Source: Varibaculum prostatecancerukia (lineage in GTDB: Bacteria > Actinomycetota > Actinomycetes > Actinomycetales > Actinomycetaceae). Taken from it: a stretch of 64,000 nucleotides of DNA. Under the pieces are notes generated by a model. It was not told the origin of the DNA, made no database searches, and saw only the letters and a program-made list of their open reading frames with translations. Location: contig NZ_OW968402.1 of assembly GCF_943169825.2 (NCBI RefSeq), forward strand, positions 2,147,691-2,211,690. The letters are read 5' to 3'. This document shows, piece by piece, positions 1 through 8,641 of this stretch. The first letter of the stretch is position 1; every line of letters begins with the position of its first letter. The position numbers were made by a program, and so were the translations under genes.

Positions 1-1925
1 CTGGCCGCCTCGGATAAGGTCACCTGCTTGAGCATCCGCTCTTCCGGATTCATAGTGGTTTCCCACAGTTCCTGAGGATTCATCTCCCCGAGGCCTTTGT
101 AACGCTGCACTCCGCCCTCTTTTGGCAGGCGCTTGCCATCGGTTTTGCCGTCCTCTAAATATTCGTCACGTTGACGATCTGAGAACACGAACTGGTGAGG
201 TGCATTCGACCATTTCAGCCGGTAAAGCGGGGGGCAAGCAATAAATACGTGCCCTTTTTCAATCAGCGGTCGCATATAGCGGAACAGCAAAGTCAGCAGC
301 AAAGTGGCAATATGCTGGCCGTCCACATCCGCGTCCGCCATAATCACGATGGCGTTATAACGCAGCTTGGAAATATCGAAGTCTTCGCCAATGCCGGTAC
401 CAAACGCGGTAATCAAAGACTGGATTTCTTGACTGGAGAGGGCGCGATCTAGGCGCGCTTTCTCTACGTTTAGGATTTTCCCGCGAATCGGCAAGATTGC
501 CTGGTGAGCCGGGTCGCGCCCCTGCACGGCAGAGCCCCCTGCCGAGTCGCCCTCCACGATATAGATTTCGCATTGGGAGGCATCGCGGGAAGAACAATCC
601 CGCAATTTCCCGGGCATAGACACGGACTCAAGAGCCGACTTACGCCGGGTAGCTTCCCGGGCTTTACGCGCCGCGACCCGCGCACTCGCCGCCTGCTGGG
701 CCTTCAACAAGATTGCTTTCGCATCCATGGGATGGGCATCTAACCAGTCACCCAGTTTGGAATAAACCTGCTGCTGCACAAAGGTACGAGCCTCGGTGTT
801 ACCCAGTTTGGTTTTGGTTTGCCCCTCGAACTGCGGCTCGGTGAGTTTAACCGAGATAACCGCGGTTAAACCTTCGCGAATATCGTCACCGGTCAGGTTG
901 TGATCCTTGTCTTTGAGGATCCCTTTATCGCGGGCATATTTATTCATCAAGCTGGTCAGTGCCGAGCGGAAACCTTCCTCGTGGGTGCCGCCCTCGGTGG
1001 TGTTAATAGTGTTCGCGTAGGTGTGCACCGATTCCGAATAGGCGGTGGTCCACTGCAACGCGATTTCTAGGCTGATGGATGCGTCCTCGTTAACCGCCTC
1101 GAAATCGATAATCTCGGGGTTGATGACCTCGGATTTCTTGGAGTGGTTAATGAACTCAACATAGTCGCGCAAACCATTTTCGTACATGAATGATACTTGC
1201 CGGAAACCGGGAACCGGATCGTCGGCGGTGCCTTGCGCATCGCCGGTAACTAAATCGCCCGCGTCGGTAGCCTCGGGGCGTTCATCGGTTAAAGTGATCC
1301 GCAGCCCCCTATTTAGGAACGCCATCTGTTGGAAGCGCTGGCGCAATACCTCGAAACTAAAAGTCGTGGTCTCGAAGATTTCCGGATCCGGGTAGAAGGT
1401 CTGTTGGGTACCGGTTTCCTCGGTTTCTTCCCCGCGTTCTAGTTCGGTGAGGGGATGTCCGCCGTTACCGAAAGACTGCCGCCACACGTAGCCTTGCCGT
1501 TTGACCACGGTATCCATGCGGCGAGACAGGGCGTTTACCACTGAAACCCCCACCCCGTGCAGACCGCCAGAAACCGCGTAACCGCCCGAACCAAACTTGC
1601 CACCCGCGTGCAAGATAGTCATCACTACCTCAACCGTGGGGCGCTTTTCGGTGGGATGCATATCCACCGGGATCCCGCGGCCGTTATCGCTGACCCGCAG
1701 ACCCCCATCCGCCTGAATGGCGACTTCGATATGGTCGCAATAACCGGCCAAGGCCTCGTCGACGGAGTTGTCGACTACCTCGTATACCAGGTGATGCAGA
1801 CCGCGCTCCCCGGTAGAACCGATATACATACCGGGACGTTTGCGTACTGCCTCGAGTCCCTCTAAAACTGTAATGTCGCCCGCGCCGTATTCGTGCTGGA
1901 CTTGTTGGTCACCCAGATCAGCCAC
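1..1925 (-). CDS. gyrB: DNA gyrase subunit B (3' end outside window)
   Basis: This is the ATPase subunit of DNA gyrase, which works with GyrA to introduce negative supercoils. The reading frame is open from a GTG start to the window edge, about 641 codons. The N-terminus carries the GHKL ATPase motifs ([11 protein letters not shown], then DNGRGIP, then a GLHGVG loop). The Toprim region is visible further on ([20 protein letters not shown]), followed by [17 protein letters not shown], which is close to the family C-terminus, so only a few dozen residues are missing. GTG at 1923-1925 is chosen because an AAGGAG ribosome site lies 9 nt upstream and an in-frame stop precedes it. A possible -10 (TAGAAT, 2036-2041) lies upstream. 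In most actinobacteria gyrB follows dciA directly; here about 9 kb of phosphate-uptake and other genes separate them. Confidence 0.97.
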   Translation of the reverse strand, partial: MADLGDQQVQHEYGAGDITVLEGLEAVRKRPGMYIGSTGERGLHHLVYEVVDNSVDEALAGYCDHIEVAIQADGGLRVSDNGRGIPVDMHPTEKRPTVEVVMTILHAGGKFGSGGYAVSGGLHGVGVSVVNALSRRMDTVVKRQGYVWRQSFGNGGHPLTELERGEETEETGTQQTFYPDPEIFETTTFSFEVLRQRFQQMAFLNRGLRITLTDERPEATDAGDLVTGDAQGTADDPVPGFRQVSFMYENGLRDYVEFINHSKKSEVINPEIIDFEAVNEDASISLEIALQWTTAYSESVHTYANTINTTEGGTHEEGFRSALTSLMNKYARDKGILKDKDHNLTGDDIREGLTAVISVKLTEPQFEGQTKTKLGNTEARTFVQQQVYSKLGDWLDAHPMDAKAILLKAQQAASARVAARKAREATRRKSALESVSMPGKLRDCSSRDASQCEIYIVEGDSAGGSAVQGRDPAHQAILPIRGKILNVEKARLDRALSSQEIQSLITAFGTGIGEDFDISKLRYNAIVIMADADVDGQHIATLLLTLLFRYMRPLIEKGHVFIACPPLYRLKWSNAPHQFVFSDRQRDEYLEDGKTDGKRLPKEGGVQRYKGLGEMNPQELWETTMNPEERMLKQVTLSEAA

Positions 1926-2715
1926 CTGCTGGATCTCCTTGGTCTAGTTCGTTGGCCCCGAGCTGGATACTCCCAGCCGCTGGGCACCATCTGCCCCAGG
2001 GCATTCACGCCGAAAATCCGGCGCTCACTAGCTCTATTCTACCGTGAAAGCCTCAAAAACCCACATTTTACGGCTTCACCCCACTTTTCGGGGGAAAGTC
2101 ACTTTTTTACTTTCGGCGCGTTAGGCGCAAATTTTTCCGAGGACGTACCTGGGACTCGGAAAGGTGCGGGTATTCTCAAAAAATCCGGGATAGCGCTTGG
2201 GAAAAGGCGAGGGCAGAGCTTTTGGAAAAACGCCAGCGGCATTCTCGGGAAGATGGGAATAGATGGGAAGACACGGGCAGTTCTTAGAAAAAGACGCCAG
2301 CGGTCTTCCTCTAAACACGCCGGCGGAGCTTCTCGGAAAGCAAACGCTACTTGGGATCCATGATCCGGTAGCTCAGCCCGCGCACAGTCACGATAATCTT
2401 CGGCGAGTGCGGACCGTAAATATCTGAGTTGTATTACTTTTCCACCCTGATTATTCTTATCTGATTTCTCAGCCACCTGCACTAATAGCTTGCATTTATA
2501 GGTCTACCCCCGGAAAACTAGTAACGAAAGAGAGTTTTTTAGGACGCTTTGCTGAGCAGCGCTGACGGCAGTAGTTCTTGTTTGGTGGTTTTGATATTTT
2601 ATCGAAACTCCCGGAGTCAGCCACTCGCCCTGGCACCGGCCGTTTTATACGGATGACGCCGCAGAACATCCTTTAAAGAATCCCTATCAACAGCAGGAAT
2701 ATAGGAGAGAAAATA
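1926..2715. other. Intergenic region between gyrB and a surface protein gene
   Basis: About 790 bases without a convincing gene. It contains a candidate gyrB -10 (minus strand, 2036-2041), a run of imperfect repeats around ACGCCAGCGG (about 2218-2340), and the regX3-like fragment annotated separately. Two overlapping open frames (plus 1893-2363, minus 2099-2482) have low-complexity translations and no recognisable domain, so I do not call them genes. The part next to the downstream gene probably holds its promoter; the ribosome site ATAGGAGAG lies just before 2716. Confidence 0.5.
2347..2417 (-). pseudogene. 3'-terminal fragment of a RegX3-like response regulator
   Basis: On the minus strand this stretch translates as PHSPKIIVTVRGLSYRIMD-PK followed by TAG. 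This is almost the same as the last about 20 residues of the intact regX3 product at 3680-4363, with Ser for one Gly. The DNA matches regX3 positions 3686-3750 at roughly nine bases in ten, and the mismatches fall mainly at third codon positions. Upstream of the match the frame soon closes and no receiver domain is present. It is therefore a displaced gene end, not a gene. It lies in the same orientation as regX3 with the surface-protein gene between the two copies. Confidence 0.8.
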
Positions 2716-3615
2716 ATGAAACTTGGCAAACTAGCTGCCGGGGCAGCCGCCCTCGCACTTTCGCTAGCGCTCGTGCCCTCCGTGGCCAGCGCCGCTGAAA
2801 GCGGGTTAAGCAACGAGGATACTTTCATGATCCTGCAAGCAAAAAACCCAGTCAGACCGGGATACTACCCAGAGGGAGCTGCGATTTATTATTACACGGC
2901 CAATTTAACTGCCACGCGGGATGGAAACCCAGTTGATGCTAAACAGGTTCACTACGGTGACCAAATTGTGGTGACCACCGGAAAACCTGCCTTGGCTGAC
3001 GGATCTCAGCACGATTGGAAAGAACCGTTTTCCACCAAGCAGACCCTAAAAATTCACAGCGGATTTACTTCGAACCCCACCCCTCCCGTTGGGGATAAGT
3101 ATCTCTGGCAGCCCACCGGCGTTGTAAACACGTCGGAAGCTAAGACTGTTGCTCCCACCGAGGAGGGCAAGTTTACTTATACCGTGGACTGCCAGCTCAA
3201 ACCCGGGGAGCGCTTCGCGTTCTTAGATGCACGCTACGACAAGACCGTCAATGACACTTCTCCGACCACGTACGGTTCTAGTTATGATGACGCCCAGAAC
3301 GTCGCCTTGCTAAGTTTTACGATTAACGACCCGGAGGGCGCCGCAAAATGCGGTAATAACAATAGTGCTAACCCGGGGAATAATTCCCAAGCCGGCACCA
3401 ACACAAATAAGACCTCTACTTCGAAAGCCAACGAAGATAAACATAGTGCGAACAGTGATAACAATGCCAAAAAGATCGAGCAGAAGTCTGTCAAGAAAGA
3501 TTCCCTGCCTCCCACCGGGGCAATTGCTCTGCTAGCTACTGCCTTGGCAGGAACGCTAGTTGCTGTAGGTGGCGGTATTACCTATCTGTCTCGTCGCCGT
3601 AAACAACGTTTCTAA
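2716..3615 (+). CDS. LPxTG-type cell-wall anchored surface protein
   Basis: A 299-residue exported protein of unknown function. Residues 1-27 form a signal peptide (MKLGKLAAGAAALALSLALV, then an ASA cleavage site). The C-terminus is a complete sortase signal: LPPTG, a hydrophobic helix and a basic tail (SRRRKQRF). Before it is an Asn/Ser/Lys-rich linker (about residues 215-255), typical of a wall-spanning spacer. The folded middle part (about 30-210) has no family I recognise. The ribosome site is AGGAGAG, 7 nt before the ATG. It is the only plus-strand gene among minus-strand neighbours and lies between the two copies of the regX3 3' end, which suggests it arrived as a cassette. A strong stem-loop follows it. 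Confidence 0.85.
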   Translation: MKLGKLAAGAAALALSLALVPSVASAAESGLSNEDTFMILQAKNPVRPGYYPEGAAIYYYTANLTATRDGNPVDAKQVHYGDQIVVTTGKPALADGSQHDWKEPFSTKQTLKIHSGFTSNPTPPVGDKYLWQPTGVVNTSEAKTVAPTEEGKFTYTVDCQLKPGERFAFLDARYDKTVNDTSPTTYGSSYDDAQNVALLSFTINDPEGAAKCGNNNSANPGNNSQAGTNTNKTSTSKANEDKHSANSDNNAKKIEQKSVKKDSLPPTGAIALLATALAGTLVAVGGGITYLSRRRKQRF

Positions 3616-3633
3616 GTCTCTACTAGATTAGGT

Positions 3634-3665
3634 TTTTGCCCGGCAGGAAAACCTGCCGGGCAAAA
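3634..3665. terminator. Stem-loop between convergent genes
   Basis: A perfect 14-bp stem (TTTTGCCCGGCAGG / CCTGCCGGGCAAAA) with an AAAA loop. It lies between the surface-protein stop (plus) and the regX3 stop (minus), so it can serve both directions. The T-run is inside the stem and not after it, so termination strength is uncertain. Confidence 0.65.
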
Positions 3666-3679
3666 CTTATCTTCAGGTA

Positions 3680-4363
3680 TTATTTCGGATCCATGATCCG
3701 GTAGCCCAGTCCCCGCACGGTCACGATAATCTTCGGTGAGTGCGGGTCGTCCTCAATCTTGGAGCGCAGCCGTTTGACGTGTACGTCCAAGGTTTTGGGG
3801 TCTCCGAACCAGTTTTCGCCCCACACCCGATCCATAACCTGTCCGCGTGTAAGCACCCGCTCAGGGTTACGCAAAAAATACTCCAATAGTTCGAACTCGC
3901 GCAGCGGCAGCTCTTTGAGCTCCCCGTGCACCCGCACTTCGTGGCGGTCGACGTCCATGGTGACGGGTCCAATTTCCAGCAGGTTTCCTACTTCGGGAAG
4001 GTCCTGGGTGCGGCGTAGTACTGCGGTGATGCGCGCCAAGAGTTCGCGGAAACGATAGGGCTTGGTCACGTAGTCATCCGCGCCCAGTTCCAAACCGATT
4101 ACCACGTCAACCACGTCATCTTTAGCCGTCACCATGATGATGGGGGTATCGTAGCTTTCGCGCACCTGCCGGCAAACCTCGGTGCCGGGAATCCCCGGAA
4201 GCATCAAATCCAGCAAAACCAGGTCGATGTGGTTGCTTTTAACCACTGAAAGCGCCTGGTCACCATCGGCTACCCCGATTACTTCGTAACCTTCGCGTTT
4301 AAGGGAATACTCCAGAGGTTTACGGTAAGCTTCCTCGTCCTCAACTACTAATATGGTGGTCAT
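3680..4363 (-). CDS. regX3: OmpR/PhoB-type response regulator, RegX3-like
   Basis: A 227-residue DNA-binding response regulator. The receiver domain (1-120) has the acidic pair E8-D9, the phospho-acceptor D52 in LVLLDLMLPG, and the TAKDD switch region. The C-terminal winged helix (about 130-225) includes ERVLTRGQVMDRVWG and VRGLGYRIMDPK. It forms a pair with the sensor kinase upstream (ATGA overlap, 4360-4363) and lies just downstream of pstSCAB. In mycobacteria SenX3-RegX3 activates pst genes under phosphate limitation; the same role is inferred here and is supported by PHO-box-like repeats before both pstS and senX3. A second copy of the gene's 3' end lies at 2347-2417. Confidence 0.92.
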   Translation of the reverse strand: MTTILVVEDEEAYRKPLEYSLKREGYEVIGVADGDQALSVVKSNHIDLVLLDLMLPGIPGTEVCRQVRESYDTPIIMVTAKDDVVDVVIGLELGADDYVTKPYRFRELLARITAVLRRTQDLPEVGNLLEIGPVTMDVDRHEVRVHGELKELPLREFELLEYFLRNPERVLTRGQVMDRVWGENWFGDPKTLDVHVKRLRSKIEDDPHSPKIIVTVRGLGYRIMDPK

Positions 4364-5454
4364 TCCTGTTCCTTTTTCAGCTCTATTTGGGTAGCTTGCG
4401 TATCTTGGGGGTTGTGACGGGGCAAAGTAATAGTGAAAGTTGCGCCCTCCCCCGGTTTAGAGTTCACGTGGATAGAACCGTTTAGATCCGAAACCACGTG
4501 TTTAACGATTGAGAGCCCTAAGCCGGTTCCGCCAGTGGAGCGGGAACGAGCCGGGTCTACGCGGTAAAAGCGTTCAAAAATTCTGCCTTGGTCTTCCTCG
4601 GAGATTCCGATGCCATCATCGGCAACTTCAATCACCACGTTATCGTCTTCCCGCAAGGTGACATCCACGTGACCTCCAGGATTAGAATAGCGAATCGCAT
4701 TTTCCAGCAGGTTTTGCAAAGCAGAAGTCAATAGCTCCAGGTCAGCAATGACTAAAACCTCTTCCCCCTGCGGAAAATGGGTATTTAAGGTGATATTCGC
4801 ATCCTTGGCGGCAGTTCGCACCTGGTCTAGGGCATCGTTGATGGCTTCGATTGCCAACATGGAACGTGGTTTGGCTGGCAGGCGCCCATCTTGCAAGCGT
4901 GCTAAAGAGATGATTTCGTAAACCAGTTTGGTGAGCCGTCGCGATTCTTTAACTAGCTGAGTGGAAAAGGTTTCTACTGCCTGCACATCGTCGGCATTGT
5001 CGTGAATCGTTTCTGCCAGCAAAGAAATCGCTCCCACCGGGGTTTTCAGCTCGTGGGAAGCGTTAACCACGAACTCACGCCGGGTGGCATCAGCTTGGAG
5101 GACGCGAGTGCGATCCTCTAACAACACCAGGGTATGCCGGGGTGAGATTGGAGCCACCCGCACCCTAACCGACCAGGGGACGGCGGCATCAGGATGCACC
5201 AAATCGTAGTCTTCCTCTACGATCCGTCCCGCGCTGCGCGCCTTGTCAATCTGCGCTAAAAGCTGCGGGTACTCGATTTTCCCGTTATGGAAAAGGGGTA
5301 CTAGCCGCGCCAACTGGGAGATATAGGCAAAAGAATTATCGGGATTGAGCACTACCGAAGCCTCGGGTAGGGCGTCAAGAATCGTAGATAGATCCTCTAC
5401 TTGCCAGCCGGAACCATCCCAATGTGGCCGGTCGCTTTGGCTCTCCATACTCAT
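4360..5454 (-). CDS. senX3: SenX3-like sensor histidine kinase without visible membrane segments
   Basis: This is the kinase partner of RegX3. In order it has a PAS-like region, a dimerisation/phospho-acceptor helix with NASHELKTPVGA (His near residue 134), and an HATPase domain with N box LLENAIRYSN, G1 VADDGIGI and GTGLGLSIVKHV. Mycobacterial SenX3 begins with two transmembrane helices; none is visible here. The ORF extends to a TTG at 5508, but I prefer the ATG at 5452-5454 because a good promoter (-35 TTAACA 5510-5515, -10 TACAAT 5486-5491) would start transcription downstream of that TTG. Even the longer form adds no hydrophobic segment. The stop overlaps the regX3 start by 4 nt. Confidence 0.88.
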   Translation of the reverse strand: MSMESQSDRPHWDGSGWQVEDLSTILDALPEASVVLNPDNSFAYISQLARLVPLFHNGKIEYPQLLAQIDKARSAGRIVEEDYDLVHPDAAVPWSVRVRVAPISPRHTLVLLEDRTRVLQADATRREFVVNASHELKTPVGAISLLAETIHDNADDVQAVETFSTQLVKESRRLTKLVYEIISLARLQDGRLPAKPRSMLAIEAINDALDQVRTAAKDANITLNTHFPQGEEVLVIADLELLTSALQNLLENAIRYSNPGGHVDVTLREDDNVVIEVADDGIGISEEDQGRIFERFYRVDPARSRSTGGTGLGLSIVKHVVSDLNGSIHVNSKPGEGATFTITLPRHNPQDTQATQIELKKEQE

Positions 5455-5485
5455 TATTTTAGAGGGGTCAATCTCTGAGAAACTA

Positions 5486-5528
5486 ATTGTAGGGACTTTG
5501 TTAACCAACTGTTAACCCTGGGTAACGG
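5486..5528 (-). promoter_or_regulatory. senX3-regX3 promoter with PHO-box-like direct repeats
   Basis: Read on the minus strand: -35 TTAACA (5510-5515), 18-bp spacer, -10 TACAAT (5486-5491). On the plus strand GTTAACC occurs at 5500-5506 and 5511-5517, exactly 11 bp apart, with a degenerate third copy (GGTAACGG, 5521-5528). Actinobacterial PHO boxes (for example PhoP of Streptomyces) are 11-bp direct repeats with a GTTCACC-like core. The repeats overlap the -35, as expected for a response-regulator-dependent promoter. The match is by eye. Confidence 0.65.
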
Positions 5529-5590
5529 TTTTTTGACACCGTGGGCTCTTAACTTCTGCCACTTACCTTCGTTACCTTCGCGCGAGCCCC

Positions 5591-6370
5591 CTATCCGAAA
5601 CGCCCCGCAATATAGTTTTCGGTAACTTTTTCGTGAGGGGTGAGGAAGACGGATTCAGTAGGCCCGATTTCCACCAGTTTCCCCGGTTGGCGCGGCCCGG
5701 CGATATTAAAGAATGCGGTCTGGTCAGAGATCCGCGCCGCCTGCTGCATATTGTGAGTAACGATCACAATCGTATAAGTCTGTTTCAACTGAGAAATCAG
5801 GTCTTCAATCGCCAAAGTAGAGATAGGGTCAAGCGCCGAACAAGGTTCATCCATCAGCAGCACCTCGGGCTTTACTGCAATCGCCCGCGCAATGCACAAG
5901 CGTTGTTGCTGCCCACCAGACAGGGAAGCGCCCGGTTTATCTAGCCGATCCTTAACTTCTTCCCATAGGTTCGCACCCTTGAGGGATTCTTCAACAATCT
6001 GCTCGCTCTCGGATTTGCTGATTTTCACCCGATTCAGATGCAAGCCCGCTAACACATTGTTCTTAATCGACATGGTAGGGAAGGGGTTCGGACGCTGGAA
6101 TACCATGCCGATCATCCGCCGCACCTCCACCGGGTCGACCTCTTTGCCGTAAAGGTTATCCCCGTTGAGTAGGACTTCACCCGCAATGCGCCCTCCGGGA
6201 GTGACCTCATGCATCCGGTTCAAAGTGCGCAGCACCGTGGATTTTCCACACCCCGACGGCCCAATCAGGGAAGTTACCGTTTGGGTTTCAATCGTCATAT
6301 TTACGTCCTCTACGGCTTTGAAATCTCCGTAGTAAACGTCTAAGTGTTTAGTTTCTAAACAGATTGCCAT
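5591..6370 (-). CDS. pstB: Phosphate ABC transporter ATP-binding protein
   Basis: The 259-residue ATPase of the high-affinity phosphate importer. Walker A is GPSGCGKST (37-45), the signature is SLSGGQQQR, and Walker B is EVLLMDEP followed by CSALDP, typical of PstB. The length matches the family. It is the last gene of pstSCAB, 57 nt after pstA, and is followed by senX3-regX3 with its own promoter. No phoU is present between pstB and the two-component genes, although many bacteria carry it at this position. Confidence 0.97.
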   Translation of the reverse strand: MAICLETKHLDVYYGDFKAVEDVNMTIETQTVTSLIGPSGCGKSTVLRTLNRMHEVTPGGRIAGEVLLNGDNLYGKEVDPVEVRRMIGMVFQRPNPFPTMSIKNNVLAGLHLNRVKISKSESEQIVEESLKGANLWEEVKDRLDKPGASLSGGQQQRLCIARAIAVKPEVLLMDEPCSALDPISTLAIEDLISQLKQTYTIVIVTHNMQQAARISDQTAFFNIAGPRQPGKLVEIGPTESVFLTPHEKVTENYIAGRFG

Positions 6371-6427
6371 TTTCTTTTCCTATTTGCTTTGCTTCTTGGA
6401 GCCCTGCTGGTAGCGAGGGCGAGTTAT

Positions 6428-7588
6428 TTATTTACCAATCGAGAGTTTCTTGGCTACGAACCTGGCTCCCAGATTCAAAACCAAAACCGCGAATACCAGC
6501 ACTAAGGCGGCGCCCCAGGCGCGATCCACATTGATAGTGGGGTTACAGTTCACCGCGTGGGCGGCACAAGAAACCGTGGAGGTGTACTGCTGATAGATAT
6601 AGACCGGCAGGGTTTCCATGCGCCCGGAAAACACATTGTTATTGATTGCATCGAACATGCCGGCGGTAATCAGTAAGGGGGCGGTTTCTCCCACGATTCG
6701 TGCAATCGCCACCACCACCGAGGTTACTAGCCCAGCCGCGGAGGTGCGCAGCACCACCGAGATCACGGTGCGCCATTTGGGAACCCCCAAAGCATAGGAT
6801 GCTTCCCGCAAATCATTAGGCACCAGCCGCAACATTTCCGCTGATGAGCGCACTACCAGCGGAATCATCAATACCGAAAGGGCAACTGCCCCCATTAAGC
6901 CGGAACGGTAGGCCGGCCCAATCACAATGGTGAACAAGGCAGCCGCGAACAGACCGGCAACGATCGAGGGTATACCGGTCATCACGTCTACCAAGGTAGT
7001 AGTGAGTTTCGCGAACTTAGTATTGCCCGCGTATTCGGTCAGGTAGATGGCTACCAGCAGCCCTATCGGTACCGAAATAACCGCTGCTACCAGGGTAATC
7101 AGTAGGGTACCCACCATCGCGTGGTAGATACCACCGGCCTCCATTCCTCCGTACACGCCCTTCATAGACACGCTCAAGAAATAGGGGGAAATAATCCCGA
7201 TACCCCGCCGAATAAGTTCGTATCCGATGGAAGCTAAAATCGCCAGCACCAGCAGACCGCACATCCACATCGAAGCCGCAATCGCGTTATTGGTGAATCG
7301 GCGGCGGAATGAAAGCGCTTTATCGCCACCCAGTTTGGCGTGTTTAAGCTCTGTATTAGGCTCTCCGCTTTCTAGTTTCTCCTGGTACTTCAGCTTTCGC
7401 TCCAGGATTACTGCCTGCAAAGCAGAAGTATTATCCGAGGTGGAAAGAGCCGCAAGCTGATTACTTTTGCCCAGGCTCATCGCCCCGGTACCGGCGGGAG
7501 CTTGCCCGGCTTTAACCGGCGTGTGCCCGGCGCCTATAGATTGTTGCTTTATTTTTAGGTCGCCCTGATTCTGATTTTCTTCACTCAT
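6428..7588 (-). CDS. pstA: Phosphate ABC transporter permease PstA
   Basis: One of the two membrane permeases of the Pst complex. The transmembrane part starts near residue 105 and contains the permease EAA-type loop (SYALGVPKWRTV). The first about 100 residues are hydrophilic and Gln/Ala/Lys-rich, a cytoplasmic extension that makes this protein (386 residues) longer than E. coli PstA (about 300). The ATG follows the pstC stop directly (TAA then ATG), so the two genes are surely co-translated. Confidence 0.95.
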   Translation of the reverse strand: MSEENQNQGDLKIKQQSIGAGHTPVKAGQAPAGTGAMSLGKSNQLAALSTSDNTSALQAVILERKLKYQEKLESGEPNTELKHAKLGGDKALSFRRRFTNNAIAASMWMCGLLVLAILASIGYELIRRGIGIISPYFLSVSMKGVYGGMEAGGIYHAMVGTLLITLVAAVISVPIGLLVAIYLTEYAGNTKFAKLTTTLVDVMTGIPSIVAGLFAAALFTIVIGPAYRSGLMGAVALSVLMIPLVVRSSAEMLRLVPNDLREASYALGVPKWRTVISVVLRTSAAGLVTSVVVAIARIVGETAPLLITAGMFDAINNNVFSGRMETLPVYIYQQYTSTVSCAAHAVNCNPTINVDRAWGAALVLVFAVLVLNLGARFVAKKLSIGK

Positions 7589-8560
7589 TTATTTCCCCGA
7601 ACTTTCCTTGCGGGCTACCATCCAACGAGCACCCGAATTGACCAGTAACGTCAGCACAAACAGCACTAGACCAGTGAAGATTAGCGCCGCCGCCATATTG
7701 GAATCGGCCTCCGGGAACTGGAGGGCGATATTAGAGGCAATCGTAGAGTGCGCTCCGGCTCTAAACAGCGACCACACATAAGAGGCGCCGGGCGAAAGTA
7801 CCATCGCCACGGCCATAGTTTCCCCGAGTGCCCGTCCTAGCCCGATCATTGCTGCCGAAACCGTACCGGAACGCCCAAATGGCAGAACCACGGTTTTTAT
7901 CATTTCCCACTTGGTGGCGCCCAACGCCAGAGCCGCTTCCATTTCGAGAGCGGGAGCGCGGGCATAAACCTCGCGGCACAGCGCGGTAATAATCGGAATC
8001 ACCATAATCGCCAGCACCACCGAGGCTGCAAAAATCACCCGCCCGATTGGAGATACTGGCCCTGAAAATAGGGGAAACCAGCCAAAATAGGTGGCAAGGA
8101 ATTCCATAATCGGTTGCAAAATAGGCAGCAATATTAGTCCGCCCCATAGGCCGTATACCACTGAGGGAATCGCTACCATCACGTCAATCAATCCGGCGAT
8201 AATCGCCGAGATTTTCTGGGGAGCATAGAAGTTTACAAATATCGCCAGCGCCATAGAAAGCGGTAAGGCAATCGCTAAGGCGACCGCCGCTGCCAGGACT
8301 GTTCCAAAAAGCTGGGGCGCCACGTACTCCCAGATGCTGACCATTTCGGTGCGTCCGCGCATCCGCAGCCGCAAATCCGGGTTAGAGATTGCCGGCCAGG
8401 CTTGCAAAGTCAGGAACATCGCTACCAGAGCTAACACTGCCGCGATAACCACTGCTGAACCTTTAGTAGCAAGATAAAACAATCCATCCCAGTTAAAAAT
8501 TCCTTTTCGGGAAAGGGATTGTTGAGATTCTCGTTTTTCGGGGAGGGTTTTGGTACTCAC
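7589..8560 (-). CDS. pstC: Phosphate ABC transporter permease PstC
   Basis: The 323-residue membrane permease that pairs with PstA. About six hydrophobic segments follow a 30-residue hydrophilic N-terminus, and the cytoplasmic permease loop is visible (AALALGATKWEMIKTVVLP). The start is a GTG at 8558-8560 preceded by TGGAG. It is separated from pstS by a strong intergenic hairpin, which may lower expression of the membrane part relative to the binding protein. Confidence 0.95.
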   Translation of the reverse strand: MSTKTLPEKRESQQSLSRKGIFNWDGLFYLATKGSAVVIAAVLALVAMFLTLQAWPAISNPDLRLRMRGRTEMVSIWEYVAPQLFGTVLAAAVALAIALPLSMALAIFVNFYAPQKISAIIAGLIDVMVAIPSVVYGLWGGLILLPILQPIMEFLATYFGWFPLFSGPVSPIGRVIFAASVVLAIMVIPIITALCREVYARAPALEMEAALALGATKWEMIKTVVLPFGRSGTVSAAMIGLGRALGETMAVAMVLSPGASYVWSLFRAGAHSTIASNIALQFPEADSNMAAALIFTGLVLFVLTLLVNSGARWMVARKESSGK

Positions 8561-8579
8561 GTTTACTCCAGGTGGTTAA

Positions 8580-8616
8580 GGCCAGGAGTACTGGCACTTC
8601 GCCGGTACTCCTGGCC
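8580..8616 (-). terminator. Intergenic hairpin between pstS and pstC
   Basis: GGCCAGGAGTAC (8580-8591) pairs with GTACTCCTGGCC (8605-8616). The stem continues inward through a T:G wobble and GGC/GCC, leaving an ACTTC loop: 16 pairs in all. There is no T-run, so it is more likely an mRNA-stabilising or attenuating element than a full terminator. Such hairpins are common after genes for abundant substrate-binding proteins. Confidence 0.6.
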
Positions 8617-8641
8617 ACCATTGCCCATATTTAGGGAGTTC

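Noticed and set aside
1893..2363. 156-residue plus-strand frame overlapping the gyrB start
   Set aside because: It overlaps the gyrB start antisense and otherwise covers low-complexity repeats; there is no ribosome site and no domain.
2099..2482. 127-residue minus-strand frame upstream of gyrB
   Set aside because: Composition is unlike a protein, and the only recognisable piece in this stretch (regX3 end) lies in a different frame.
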